Assembly (NCBI RefSeq): GCF_015277855.1
Contig: NZ_CP063812.1
Span: 3,286,001-3,350,000 of the forward strand
Source: Microbacterium cremeum
GTDB taxonomy: Bacteria > Actinomycetota > Actinomycetes > Actinomycetales > Microbacteriaceae
Length of the DNA: 64,000 nt
Direction of reading: 5' to 3'
Every line of letters starts with the position of its first letter. Position 1 is the stretch's first letter. The notes below the pieces were generated by a model. That model ran no database searches. It worked only from the letters and a program-made list of their open reading frames with translations, and was not told where the DNA came from. Positions 7,117-15,226 of the stretch are shown here, piece by piece. A program made the position numbers and the translations under genes.

Positions 7117-9810
7117 ATGCGCAAACGACTGACCACGAGGTGGGGAGCTGCGGGAATCGGTGCTCTCGCGCTGGCACTCGCCGTCGCCGCCTCACCCGCC
7201 TATGCACTCGCACGACCCGCCGAACCGATTCCTCCCGCCGGGCTGACCGGCCTCGAACCGACCGGGGCGAACATGCCCACGGTCGGCGGAAACCTGGGCA
7301 ACCAGCACTACTCCGGGCTGACGCAGATCACGCCGGAGAACCTCGACCGGCTGGCGCCGGCCTGGCGCACGCACGTCTCGGCGGTCGCGCCCGCCAGCTC
7401 CCACACCGGACAGCAGACGACGCCCATCGTCATCGACGGCGTCATCTACCTCGACACCCCGAGCGGCGGAGTGATCGCGGTCGACGGCGTCACGGGCGAC
7501 CCGGTGTGGAAATGGGAGAACACCGTCTACGGACTGTCGGGAACGCGCCGCGGAGTGTCGGCCGGCGACGGCCGCATCTACACGCTCGCCGGCGGCAACC
7601 GCGTCGTCGCACTCGACCAGGCCACGGGCCAGGAGGTCTGGGCGGTGCAGCCGACGGGCCCGGACGGCGAGGACCTCGGCCGCGTCGGAAAGGTCGCGAC
7701 CGTGTACTTCGACGGCATCGTCTATGCGCACGCGGCCGATGGCGACCGCGGAGCCGTGGTGGCGCTGGACGCGAGCGATGGATCGTACAAGTGGCACTTC
7801 TTCGGCGGACCGAAGCGCGGCGAGCTGTTCACCGGACTCGACGGCGTGACCTTCGACGCCTCAGCGACCTGGGGGCCCGTCCTCCCCGACGGCACCGACT
7901 GCTCCGAGGAAGGCGGCGCGACGTCGTGGATCCATGGCGCCGTCGACCCCGATCTGAGCACGTACTACATGACGTTCGGCAACGCGCGCAGCTGCACCTC
8001 GTCGCAGAACGGATCCCTCCGCCCCGGCGACAACCTGTTCTCGAGCACCCTGGTCGCCGTCGACGCCGCGACCGGCGCCTACCGGTGGCACTACCAGTCC
8101 ATCCATCACGACGTGTGGGACATGGACAACGTGCACCCGCCGACCCTCGCCGACATCGTCGTGGACGGTGAGGAGCGGAAGGTCGTGTTCTACGGCAGCA
8201 AGTCGGGCCACCAGTTCGTGCTCGACCGGACGAACGGCAAGCCCGTGCTGCCGGTGACCGAGAAGGAGATGATCACCGACTCGCGGCAGGCGCACACCGC
8301 GACGCAGCCGTTCCCCGAGCAGCGTCTGCTGCCCGAGTGCCTCGTCTGGGAGAAGCTCGATCCCGCGAACGTCCCCGGCGACCCGTGGCGCGCGGTGCCG
8401 AACTACAACGGGTACCAGCCGGACGCCGACGGCGACCTGGTGTTCAACCCCGACAGCTACGTCGCCGTGGACGAGCCGTTCCTGACGTACCCCGACGGTC
8501 ACGTCGGCCACCGCGAGGGCTGCATGTACGACCCGCAGTGGGACGTGCCGATCCTGTCGACGACGAGCCAGAACGGCGGCGGCGACTGGTCGAACCACTC
8601 GTACAGCCACAGCACGAACCTCGTGTACTTCCCCTACGGCACCAACCCGGTGGCGCACTGGAACGGCGCAGCGGCCAACGGGCAGCGAGCCATGGGGCAG
8701 TACCAGACGGGCGGCATCCTCGCCTACGACGCCTCGACCGGCGAGGTCGCCTGGCAGAACCATCTGGGAACGGACATGTCGCACGGCCAGGGACCCTTGA
8801 CCACGGCATCCGATCTGCTGTTCGTCGGCCAGATCGACGGGCGCCTTCTGGCGATGGACGCCGTGACCGGCGACGTGCTGTGGGAGTTCCAGACCGGCTC
8901 GGGCATCGCCGCGGCACCGGTGACGTACGAGGTCGACGGCGAGCAGTACGTCGCGATCTTCGCCGCCGGCTCGACCAACCCGTACGGCAGCTCGGTCACG
9001 CAGGGCGACTCGCTGTGGGCGTTCAAGCTCGGGGGCGACTACATCACCGAGTCGGGGAGCCAGGAGGGTCCGATGACCGCGCCCCTCTCGATCCGCCGGC
9101 CCGTGAGCGGCGCGGCGGTCGAGGGCTCGACGGTCGGCAACACCGTGCTTCTGGCCCGGAGCAGCCGCACCGCCGACACCGCGGCGGCACGTGACAGCGT
9201 CGCCCAGAACGCCATGCAGCCGACCCATCTGCGCGTGCCCGTCGGCACGACCGTGACCTTCCGCAACCCCGGGGCGGAGACCTTCCCGAACTTCCCCAAC
9301 CAGAAACCGCACTGCGCGACGCAGTTCTTCGAGGGAGAGTTCAACGCCAGGCTGCAGCCCGGAGAGACCTACCAGCACACGTTCGACCGTGCCGGCGAGT
9401 ACTTCTTCAACGACTGCACCGACCCCCGGCCGACGGGCAAGATCGAGGTCTACCTCACCCCGAAGGACCAGCCGGGAGCGGTGTCGTTCGAGCGCGGCAC
9501 GCTCGATCTCGGCTCGGGGACCGGCTTGTTCACCGGCGTGAACGGCAAGGTCAAGGCCAAGTTCGAACTGCCTGCCGGTTACACGTACGACAGCGGCGCC
9601 GTGCTGCTCACCCCGCTCTCCTCGACTCCGATCGAGGCGTCGAAGGTGACGGCCAACAAGAACCGCATCATCGTCCAGTTCGAGGCGGACGCCGTCGACA
9701 ACAACGTGCCGACCGGAGAGGTGACGCTCACCCTGCGGGCGAACGTCCTGAACGCGGCGGGAGTCCAGGAGCAGCTCACCTCGGCCGCGACCGTGACGGT
9801 CACGAAGTAG
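7117..9810 (+). CDS. Secreted PQQ-dependent (quinoprotein) dehydrogenase with C-terminal cupredoxin-like domain
   Basis: 897 residues. ATG at 7117 is chosen over 7099 because AAGGAG lies 6 nt before it. A signal peptide (RKRLTTR then a hydrophobic stretch, cleavage near SPAYA) exports it. Residues ~45-640 are an eight-bladed quinoprotein propeller: the N-terminal hallmark GGNLGNQHYSGL and the catalytic Asp region HHDVWDMDN (~330) are present. The vicinal Cys pair of methanol/ethanol dehydrogenases is absent (SGTRRGVS instead), and there is no CxxCH haem domain. Residues ~695-785 look like a cupredoxin strand pattern, but the copper set is incomplete: His in KPHC and Cys in NDCTDPRP remain, while the second His and Met positions are not visible. 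The substrate may be quinate, shikimate or another alcohol. No PQQ synthesis genes are in the window. Confidence 0.85.
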   Translation: MRKRLTTRWGAAGIGALALALAVAASPAYALARPAEPIPPAGLTGLEPTGANMPTVGGNLGNQHYSGLTQITPENLDRLAPAWRTHVSAVAPASSHTGQQTTPIVIDGVIYLDTPSGGVIAVDGVTGDPVWKWENTVYGLSGTRRGVSAGDGRIYTLAGGNRVVALDQATGQEVWAVQPTGPDGEDLGRVGKVATVYFDGIVYAHAADGDRGAVVALDASDGSYKWHFFGGPKRGELFTGLDGVTFDASATWGPVLPDGTDCSEEGGATSWIHGAVDPDLSTYYMTFGNARSCTSSQNGSLRPGDNLFSSTLVAVDAATGAYRWHYQSIHHDVWDMDNVHPPTLADIVVDGEERKVVFYGSKSGHQFVLDRTNGKPVLPVTEKEMITDSRQAHTATQPFPEQRLLPECLVWEKLDPANVPGDPWRAVPNYNGYQPDADGDLVFNPDSYVAVDEPFLTYPDGHVGHREGCMYDPQWDVPILSTTSQNGGGDWSNHSYSHSTNLVYFPYGTNPVAHWNGAAANGQRAMGQYQTGGILAYDASTGEVAWQNHLGTDMSHGQGPLTTASDLLFVGQIDGRLLAMDAVTGDVLWEFQTGSGIAAAPVTYEVDGEQYVAIFAAGSTNPYGSSVTQGDSLWAFKLGGDYITESGSQEGPMTAPLSIRRPVSGAAVEGSTVGNTVLLARSSRTADTAAARDSVAQNAMQPTHLRVPVGTTVTFRNPGAETFPNFPNQKPHCATQFFEGEFNARLQPGETYQHTFDRAGEYFFNDCTDPRPTGKIEVYLTPKDQPGAVSFERGTLDLGSGTGLFTGVNGKVKAKFELPAGYTYDSGAVLLTPLSSTPIEASKVTANKNRIIVQFEADAVDNNVPTGEVTLTLRANVLNAAGVQEQLTSAATVTVTK

Positions 9811-9829
9811 CCGGGACCGCACCCCGCCC

Positions 9830-9861
9830 GATCCGTCCCCGCCACCCGACGGGGGCGGATC
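9830..9861 (+). terminator. Hairpin terminator after the quinoprotein gene
   Basis: GATCCGTCCCC (9830-9840) pairs with GGGGGCGGATC (9851-9861) over 11 bp with one G-T wobble and a 10-nt loop; no T tract, as is common for actinobacterial terminators. Confidence 0.55.
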
Positions 9862-9902
9862 GGCGCGTCCGGAACGGCGTCCGCACTCGTGTCCTGTGCC
9901 GT

Positions 9903-9954
9903 GTCCCATTCGGCGAGACTCGTCTTTGCAGGCAGACGTGCAGCGACCAGAGTC
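9903..9954 (+). promoter_or_regulatory. Candidate IclR operator, site 3, and promoter of the TRAP permease operon
   Basis: GTCCCATTCGGCGAGAC (9903-9919) is followed by TTGCAG (9926-9931), 17 nt and AGAGTC (9949-9954). The whole 52-nt block aligns without gaps with the block at 15029-15080 before dctP, which argues that both TRAP transcription units share one activator and promoter design. Confidence 0.55.
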
Positions 9955-10004
9955 ACAGAGGCGACGCGTGCACGCTCCGCCCGGCATCGACAGAGAGGTT
10001 GGCA

Positions 10005-10037
10005 ATGCACCCTGACACCCTGGCGGCGGCGCCATGA
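10005..10037 (+). CDS. 10-residue leader mini-ORF coupled to dctQ
   Basis: ATG at 10005 follows a good ribosome-binding site (AGAGAGG, 6-nt spacing) and encodes MHPDTLAAAP before a TGA at 10035-10037 that overlaps the dctQ ATG (ATGA). dctQ itself has only a weak site (GGCGGCGG). The mini-ORF probably loads ribosomes for dctQ translation; the peptide need not have a function. Confidence 0.45.
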   Translation: MHPDTLAAAP

Positions 10038-10681
10038 CGGACCAGCCCGGCGCGGAGCCCGAGAAGGGCCGCGAACCCGGAGACGCCCCCGAGAAGCCGG
10101 CGGAGCCGGGCGTCGGCGACTCGATCTTCCCGCACACGAACACCTACTACACGGCCCCCAAGCTCAACCAGGGCGTTCCGGCCGATCCGGCATTCCTCCG
10201 TGTGCTCTCGGCGATCGAGATCACCATCGGCGTCGCGCTGTTCGCCTTGATCGTGTTCGGGGTCATGTACCAGGTGCTCGGACGCTACTTCCCCTCCGTC
10301 GGGTGGGTCGGCGCCGGAGAGATCGCACTCATGTCGATGATCGCGATGACCTTCATCACGACCGGCTACCTCGTCGGCCGCAACGGCCACATCGTGCTCG
10401 AGATCTTCGATGAGCTTCTGGCCGGGACGAAGCTGTTCGTCGCCCTGCGGGTGATCTCGGCGGTCATCATGGTCGCCACGAGTCTCGCCCTCGCCTACGA
10501 GGCGTTCGTGAAGCTGGACGCCGAATGGGGCCGGCTCAGCGCCGCGATGAACCTCCCCATCGGGATGCTGTACGCCTTCGCCCTCGTCGGCTTCGTCTCG
10601 GCGGCGATCCACTCCGGATTCAAGATCCCCTTCGCCCACCGGCCGGAACGCAAGCTCGACATCGGCGAGATGGAAGGCTGA
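10034..10681 (+). CDS. dctQ: TRAP transporter small permease subunit (DctQ family)
   Basis: 215 residues. A hydrophilic, Pro/Glu-rich N-terminal tail (~1-60) precedes four predicted membrane spans (around ITIGVALFALIVFG, GEIALMSMIAMTFI, VISAVIMVATSLAL, GMLYAFALVGFVS), the DctQ layout. It pairs with the large permease 3 nt downstream and an extracytoplasmic binding protein (dctP, 15227) to import organic acids using an ion gradient. The long charged N-terminal extension is unusual for the family. The locus suggests a hydroaromatic or hydroxy/oxo acid as cargo. Confidence 0.85.
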   Translation: MTDQPGAEPEKGREPGDAPEKPAEPGVGDSIFPHTNTYYTAPKLNQGVPADPAFLRVLSAIEITIGVALFALIVFGVMYQVLGRYFPSVGWVGAGEIALMSMIAMTFITTGYLVGRNGHIVLEIFDELLAGTKLFVALRVISAVIMVATSLALAYEAFVKLDAEWGRLSAAMNLPIGMLYAFALVGFVSAAIHSGFKIPFAHRPERKLDIGEMEG

Positions 10682-10684
10682 TCC

Positions 10685-11965
10685 TTGGACCTCTGGCTCT
10701 ACATCCTGCTGTTCGTCGTCTTCCTGCTGCTGCGCGTTCCCGTCGCGTTCTCGATGATCGCCGCGAGCATGCTGTACTTCTACAGCCATGGCCTGTCGGC
10801 GGGCTACGCGATCTCGTCCGTCGTGAACGGCATCAACAGCTTCCCGCTGCTCGCCGTTCCCCTGTTCATCTTCGTGGGCACGATCGCGAACAATCTGGGC
10901 ATCGCGACGCGGCTCTACGATCTCGCCCGCGCGCTCCTCCCCCGGCTTCCCGGCAACCTCGCCTACGTCAACCTGGGCACCGCGATCGGGTTCTCGTGGA
11001 TCAGCGGCTCGGCGCTGGCCGACGCCGCGTCCACGAGCAAGGTGCAGATCCCGCAGATGCTCAAAGCGGGATACCCCTACGGCTTCTCCGCCGGTCTGAC
11101 GGCGTCGGGGTCCCTCATGAGCACCGTGATGCCGCCGAGCATCCCCGCGGTCCTGTTCGCGGCGACCGCGTCCATCTCGACCGGCGCGCTCTTCGCCGGC
11201 TCCATCATCCCGGCGATGCTCATGGCGCTGGGCCTGGCGGTCTACACCTTCTTCTGGGTGAGGCGCCATCCCGGCGTCGCGGTGGGCAAGCCGTTCGTCG
11301 GATCGATGCTCGCCAAGGCCGCCGTCCGCGTGATCGGGCCGGCGATGCTTCCTGTGATCATCCTCGGCGGCATCTTCAGCGGCTGGTTCACACCCACCGA
11401 GAGCGCCGGCATCGCCGCCGTCTACATGCTGATCCTGGGGGTGTTCTACCGCACGCTCACGTGGCGGGTGTTCTGGAAGGCCGCGAAGGAGACCGTCGTG
11501 ATCTCGAGCGGCATCCTCCTGATCCTCGGCGCTTCCAATCTCATGGGCCAGGTGCTGGCGCGGGAGCAGGTGTCGCGCGCGCTGGGCGAGTGGCTCACCG
11601 GCCTCACCGACAACCCGCTGGTGTTCCTGCTGATGCTCAACCTGCTCCTGATCCTGCTGGGCATCCCGCTCGAAGCGCCGCCGGTGATCCTTGTGCTCGT
11701 GCCGATCCTGATGCCGATCACCGCACAGTTCGGCATCGAACCGGTCCAGTTGGGCGTCATCATGATCATCAACCTGATGATCGGTTCGCTGACGCCACCG
11801 GTGGGCGCTGTGCTCTTCGTCGTGGGCTCCATCACGCGAAGGCCGATGGGCGAGCTGTTCCGCGGCATCCTGCCGTTCCTGGTTCCACTGGGCATCGTGC
11901 TGCTGCTGCTGACGCTGTTCCCGGTGATCGTCACGATGCTGCCGACGCTGCTCGGGCTGATGTGA
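10685..11965 (+). CDS. dctM: TRAP transporter large permease subunit (DctM family)
   Basis: 426 residues, the normal length for DctM, highly hydrophobic with about twelve membrane segments. Typical family stretches are visible (LLAVPLFIFVGTIA near the start, MPPSIPAVLFA in the middle, LMIGSLTPPVGAVLFV near the end). The start appears to be TTG at 10685, 3 nt after dctQ stops. It forms the translocation channel with DctQ. Its substrate should match that delivered by DctP encoded at 15227. Confidence 0.9.
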   Translation: MDLWLYILLFVVFLLLRVPVAFSMIAASMLYFYSHGLSAGYAISSVVNGINSFPLLAVPLFIFVGTIANNLGIATRLYDLARALLPRLPGNLAYVNLGTAIGFSWISGSALADAASTSKVQIPQMLKAGYPYGFSAGLTASGSLMSTVMPPSIPAVLFAATASISTGALFAGSIIPAMLMALGLAVYTFFWVRRHPGVAVGKPFVGSMLAKAAVRVIGPAMLPVIILGGIFSGWFTPTESAGIAAVYMLILGVFYRTLTWRVFWKAAKETVVISSGILLILGASNLMGQVLAREQVSRALGEWLTGLTDNPLVFLLMLNLLLILLGIPLEAPPVILVLVPILMPITAQFGIEPVQLGVIMIINLMIGSLTPPVGAVLFVVGSITRRPMGELFRGILPFLVPLGIVLLLLTLFPVIVTMLPTLLGLM

Positions 11966-11981
11966 CGCGAGGGGAGGAGGG

Positions 11982-12428
11982 ATGACGCGCAGACTGTTCG
12001 TGCTGAACGGTTCGAATCTCAACATGCTGGGCGTGCGCGAACCCGGAATCTACGGGACCGCCACCCTCGAGGATGTTCGCGCGGACTGCGAGCGGGTCGC
12101 AGCCGAATGCGGCTTCGACCTCCGGTTCGCGCAGTCCAACGCCGAGCACGAGCTCGTCGAGCTGGTGCACGAGGCATTCCGCCAGCAGGCCGTCGTCGTG
12201 ATCAATCCGGCCGGATTCAGCTTCGGCTCGGTGCCCCTCCTCGATGCGCTCCACATGCTGACCACGCCGATCGTCGAGGTGCACATCACCAACATCCACG
12301 CCCGAGACGCCGTCCACCGCGACTCGCTGACCTCGACCGTCGCGCAGGTCGTGATCGCGGGGGCCGGCGTCTACGGGTACGAGCTGGCGATCCGGGCTGC
12401 GGATCGGCTCGCGTCCCCGGCGGCGTGA
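11982..12428 (+). CDS. aroQ: Type II 3-dehydroquinate dehydratase
   Basis: 148 residues, full length for the dodecameric type II enzyme, which interconverts 3-dehydroquinate and 3-dehydroshikimate. Motifs in order: VLNGSNLNMLG, the catalytic Tyr24 in REPGIYG, QSNAEHELVE, INPAGFSFGS and VEVHITNIHAR. The usual QSNHEG and GAYTHTS stretches are altered (QSNAEH, AGFSFGS), so it is a divergent, probably catabolic (QuiB/QsuC-like) form rather than the biosynthetic copy. A strong site (GGGGAGGAGGG) precedes the ATG. Together with QsuB-type enzymes it converts imported dehydroquinate to protocatechuate. Confidence 0.88.
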   Translation: MTRRLFVLNGSNLNMLGVREPGIYGTATLEDVRADCERVAAECGFDLRFAQSNAEHELVELVHEAFRQQAVVVINPAGFSFGSVPLLDALHMLTTPIVEVHITNIHARDAVHRDSLTSTVAQVVIAGAGVYGYELAIRAADRLASPAA

Positions 12429-12443
12429 GCCCCGCGGCGGGGC
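12429..12443. terminator. Short hairpin between convergent genes
   Basis: GCCCCGCGGCGGGGC fills the 16-nt gap between the aroQ stop and the stop of the FAD gene. It can fold with a five-pair GCCCC/GGGGC stem and could act in both directions. Confidence 0.4.
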
Positions 12444-12444
12444 A

Positions 12445-13833
12445 TCACCCTCCGGCTGCGATGGCATCGGCCGCCGCTGCACCGAACGCCAGCGCCTTGG
12501 TGAGGGCGGTCCCGGTCATGTAGGAGGCGCCGTGGAAGCCGCCCGCGACCTCTCCGGCGGCGTACAGCCCGTCGATACGCGAGCCGTCCACGCGCAGCAC
12601 GGCCGTGTCGGCGGCGACACGGAGCCCGCCGAAGGTGGATGTCATCGCCGTCATGGCGGCATACGCGTAGAACGGGGCGGTGCGGATCGGAGTCAGCTCG
12701 CCGACGGCGCCGACGAGGCGGGTCCGGCCGAGCGGGTCGCGGCCGGACGACACCGCCTCGTTGTACTGCGCGACGGTGCGCTCGAGGGCCTCCGCGGGGA
12801 TGCCGGTCTGGCGCGCCAGCGCCGAGATCGTGGGGGCGCTCACCAGATGGCCGAGCTCCTCGAGGCGCTCCATGTCGGACAGCGGAACCCCCGGCCTGGA
12901 ACGCGCCCGCACCACCGAGTCGAAGATCTGGAACGCCGTCCCGCCCGGCTGGCTCATCACCGCCGAGCCCAGCACCTTGTAGGACTGGGACTCGTCGGCG
13001 AAGCGCTCGCCGAGCGCATTGACGAGGATCGCGCCGAGGTAGTTGGCGGTGAGCAGCTCGTGCTCGTCGTCCGTCGTGTCGGCGTGCTGGCCGTAGGTGC
13101 CGCTGACGTGTCCGATGTCGGCGAGCCCGGCTCCCAGCAGCCAAGCCATGCGCAGGCCGTCTCCCGTGTTGCCGACGCCGCCGTACGGCATCGCCGCGGC
13201 CTGGTCGGGCACGAAGAGCTCGAGCAGCTCGCGCGACCGTGAGAATCCTCCGCTCGCCAGCACGACCCCCGACCGCGCGAGCAGCGGCCCCTCGTCCGTG
13301 CGGATGCCGGCGACGAGGTTCCGGTCGGTGACGAGCCCGCGCGCGGATCGACCGGGGAGGATCACCGCTCCTGCGGCGAGCGCCTCTGCCTCGAGGTGCG
13401 CCAGCAGGTCTCGGATGCGCACGAGGTGCGCCCGAGCGACCGTCATGCCCGCGCTCACCTTCAGCTCGTCCGTCCACGCGGCCGCTCGCTCGATCGTCTG
13501 GACCACATCGCCCTGGCGTCGGACGAGCGCGTGGAGCAGCGACTCGTCGGCGTACCCGCCGCCGGTCTCCCGCATGTCGGCGAGGAAGAGGTCGTCGGAG
13601 TCGTGCACTCCCGCGCGGCGCTGGAGCGCGGTGCCCGACAGCGCGAACCAACCCCCGCTCAGCATCGAGCTGCCGCCGAGGCGTTCGTTCTTCTCGACCA
13701 GGGCCACCTGCCGCCCCTGCGCAGCGAGGGTGCGCGCCGCCGCGAGTCCGGCCAGGCCTCCCCCGACGACGATCGCGTCGTACTCCCGACCGCTCCGGCC
13801 GGACGACGCCGCTGCGCCGCCGGTCCGGTTCAT
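12445..13833 (-). CDS. FAD-dependent oxidoreductase, fumarate reductase flavoprotein/ketosteroid-dehydrogenase-like
   Basis: 462 residues. An N-terminal Rossmann dinucleotide site (IVVGGGLAGLAAARTLA, residues ~20-36, then VEKNERLGGSS) and a C-terminal FAD closure (GLYAAGEVAGGFHGASYMTG) mark the succinate dehydrogenase/fumarate reductase flavoprotein superfamily. Members dehydrogenate or reduce C-C bonds next to a carbonyl or carboxylate. No signal peptide or haem motif, so it is soluble and cytoplasmic. Its ATG overlaps the stop of the upstream Gfo/Idh/MocA gene. In this locus it may dehydrogenate a hydroaromatic ring intermediate; that is inference. Confidence 0.8.
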   Translation of the reverse strand: MNRTGGAAASSGRSGREYDAIVVGGGLAGLAAARTLAAQGRQVALVEKNERLGGSSMLSGGWFALSGTALQRRAGVHDSDDLFLADMRETGGGYADESLLHALVRRQGDVVQTIERAAAWTDELKVSAGMTVARAHLVRIRDLLAHLEAEALAAGAVILPGRSARGLVTDRNLVAGIRTDEGPLLARSGVVLASGGFSRSRELLELFVPDQAAAMPYGGVGNTGDGLRMAWLLGAGLADIGHVSGTYGQHADTTDDEHELLTANYLGAILVNALGERFADESQSYKVLGSAVMSQPGGTAFQIFDSVVRARSRPGVPLSDMERLEELGHLVSAPTISALARQTGIPAEALERTVAQYNEAVSSGRDPLGRTRLVGAVGELTPIRTAPFYAYAAMTAMTSTFGGLRVAADTAVLRVDGSRIDGLYAAGEVAGGFHGASYMTGTALTKALAFGAAAADAIAAGG

Positions 13834-14915
13834 GGCCGCTCCCCTGCCTCCACCTCGGCGCGGAACTGCGCCACGTCGACGCTGCGTCGCGTCCGGGCGG
13901 CGAGCGCGGATGCCTCCACCAGCGCCAGCGTGTGCGCGGCGTCCTGCGCTGAGACGAGTGGGTCGGCGAGGCCGCGCGCGACGTCGGCGAAGTGGTCGAG
14001 CTGCGCCTGGAAGGACCCGCGCGGGGAGACCGGGAGATAGGTGCGCGAGAGAGGCGAGTGCCAGTCCGCAGGGACGCCCTGCTCATACGCGTACTTCGCG
14101 AGATTCGGCACGGACAGCGCCGCGCGGGTGCCGACGATGCGGTACGCGACGCCGTCCGGGAGGAACGGGAAGGCCGCCGTCTCCTCGGTCGCCTGGTCCC
14201 AGCCCCACGGCGACACGCCGGCATCCGACGCGAGGAAGCTGCCGACCGCACCGCTTTCGAACCGCAGGTTCAGCGACACGGTGTCTTCGACCGCGAGGGC
14301 GCGGGCGTGCGAGCTGTGCATCGCCTGGATCTCGGCGACCTCACCGCAGAGGTGGCGCAGCAGATCGAGGTCGTGCACGACGTTGAGGAGGGTCACGCCC
14401 GCGCCGGGCAGGCGGTGCCAGGGGATCTCGGTGAAGTACGCGTCCTCCTTGCGGGCAGACCACAGGCCGCTCACGGCGACGACCTGCCCGAGTGCGCCGC
14501 TGTCCACGGCGGCGCGGGCCCGGGCGACGGCGGGATGGTGACGCCGGTGGTGACCGACGAGGAGCCGTCCGTCCAGACGCTGCACCGCCCCGACGAGCCG
14601 GAGGGACTCGGCGTAGTCCAGCGCCACCGGCTTCTCGAGCAGGACCGCCGCGCCGGCCTCGAGGCATTCGATGGCGGTGTCGACGTGCAGCGCGTTCGGA
14701 TTGGCGATGATGACCGCGTGCGGGTGCTCGTGCTCCAGCATCCGTCCGGCCGCATCGTAGGTGCGGGTGCCGAATGCACCATCGGCCACGACCGGATCCG
14801 CGACCGCGGCCAGCGAAAGTCCCGGAGCCGCCCGGATGAGATCGATGTGCTGGCGCCCCATGAAGCCGGCGCCGATCACGCCCATGCGCAGTGCGGCGCT
14901 TTCTGATGCGGTCAC
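13830..14915 (-). CDS. Gfo/Idh/MocA family NAD(P)-dependent dehydrogenase
   Basis: 361 residues from the GTG at 14915, which has GGGAGG 4 nt upstream; longer in-frame starts add an Arg-rich segment unlike the family. N-terminal Rossmann motif GVIGAGFMGRQH (residues ~12-23), the EKP motif (LLEKPVAL, catalytic Lys) and the C-terminal alpha/beta domain are present. The family oxidises or reduces cyclic polyols and sugars at a hydroxyl. It is first in a two-gene operon with the FAD oxidoreductase, divergent from dctP, and shares its control region. Substrate unknown. Confidence 0.82.
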   Translation of the reverse strand: MTASESAALRMGVIGAGFMGRQHIDLIRAAPGLSLAAVADPVVADGAFGTRTYDAAGRMLEHEHPHAVIIANPNALHVDTAIECLEAGAAVLLEKPVALDYAESLRLVGAVQRLDGRLLVGHHRRHHPAVARARAAVDSGALGQVVAVSGLWSARKEDAYFTEIPWHRLPGAGVTLLNVVHDLDLLRHLCGEVAEIQAMHSSHARALAVEDTVSLNLRFESGAVGSFLASDAGVSPWGWDQATEETAAFPFLPDGVAYRIVGTRAALSVPNLAKYAYEQGVPADWHSPLSRTYLPVSPRGSFQAQLDHFADVARGLADPLVSAQDAAHTLALVEASALAARTRRSVDVAQFRAEVEAGERP

Positions 14916-14991
14916 CGAGCCTCCCTGCCTGAGCGGCGTCCACGCCGATCGGCACCGAGCGTATGCCTCCGCGGAACGGCGCACGGTGGTC

Positions 14992-15008
14992 GTTCCATTC
15001 AGCGGCGA
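14992..15008. promoter_or_regulatory. Candidate IclR operator, site 4
   Basis: GTTCCATTCAGCGGCGA matches the locus element strongly on the left half. It lies 77 nt before the GTG of the Gfo/Idh/MocA gene, in the region shared with dctP. Confidence 0.45.
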
Positions 15009-15028
15009 AGACCTGCGGGCCACGGCGC

Positions 15029-15080
15029 GTTCCACTCGACGGGACATCGCTTTGCGAACCGTTCGATCTCGGTAAGAGTC
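15029..15080 (+). promoter_or_regulatory. Candidate IclR operator, site 5, and promoter of dctP
   Basis: GTTCCACTCGACGGGAC (15029-15045) has matching half sites GTTCC and GGGAC. TTGCGA (15052-15057), 17 nt and AGAGTC (15075-15080) follow at exactly the spacing seen at 9903-9954. The implied leader to the dctP start is about 140 nt. Confidence 0.55.
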
Positions 15081-15226
15081 GGCACTGCCACCGGACCGGA
15101 GACGTGACAGCGTGGTCGATGACGATCTCGCCGCGAGCGAGCGCCTCGACCGGATGTCCCGCTCCGGCCACCGAATGACACGTCATCGCTTGCACAAGGA
15201 CGTGCGCACAATCAGAGGAGAGTCCC

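Noticed and set aside
7861..10143. Long minus-strand open frame opposite the quinoprotein gene
   Set aside because: Antisense shadow with repetitive Arg/Val/Asp content; the plus frame has a signal peptide and quinoprotein motifs.
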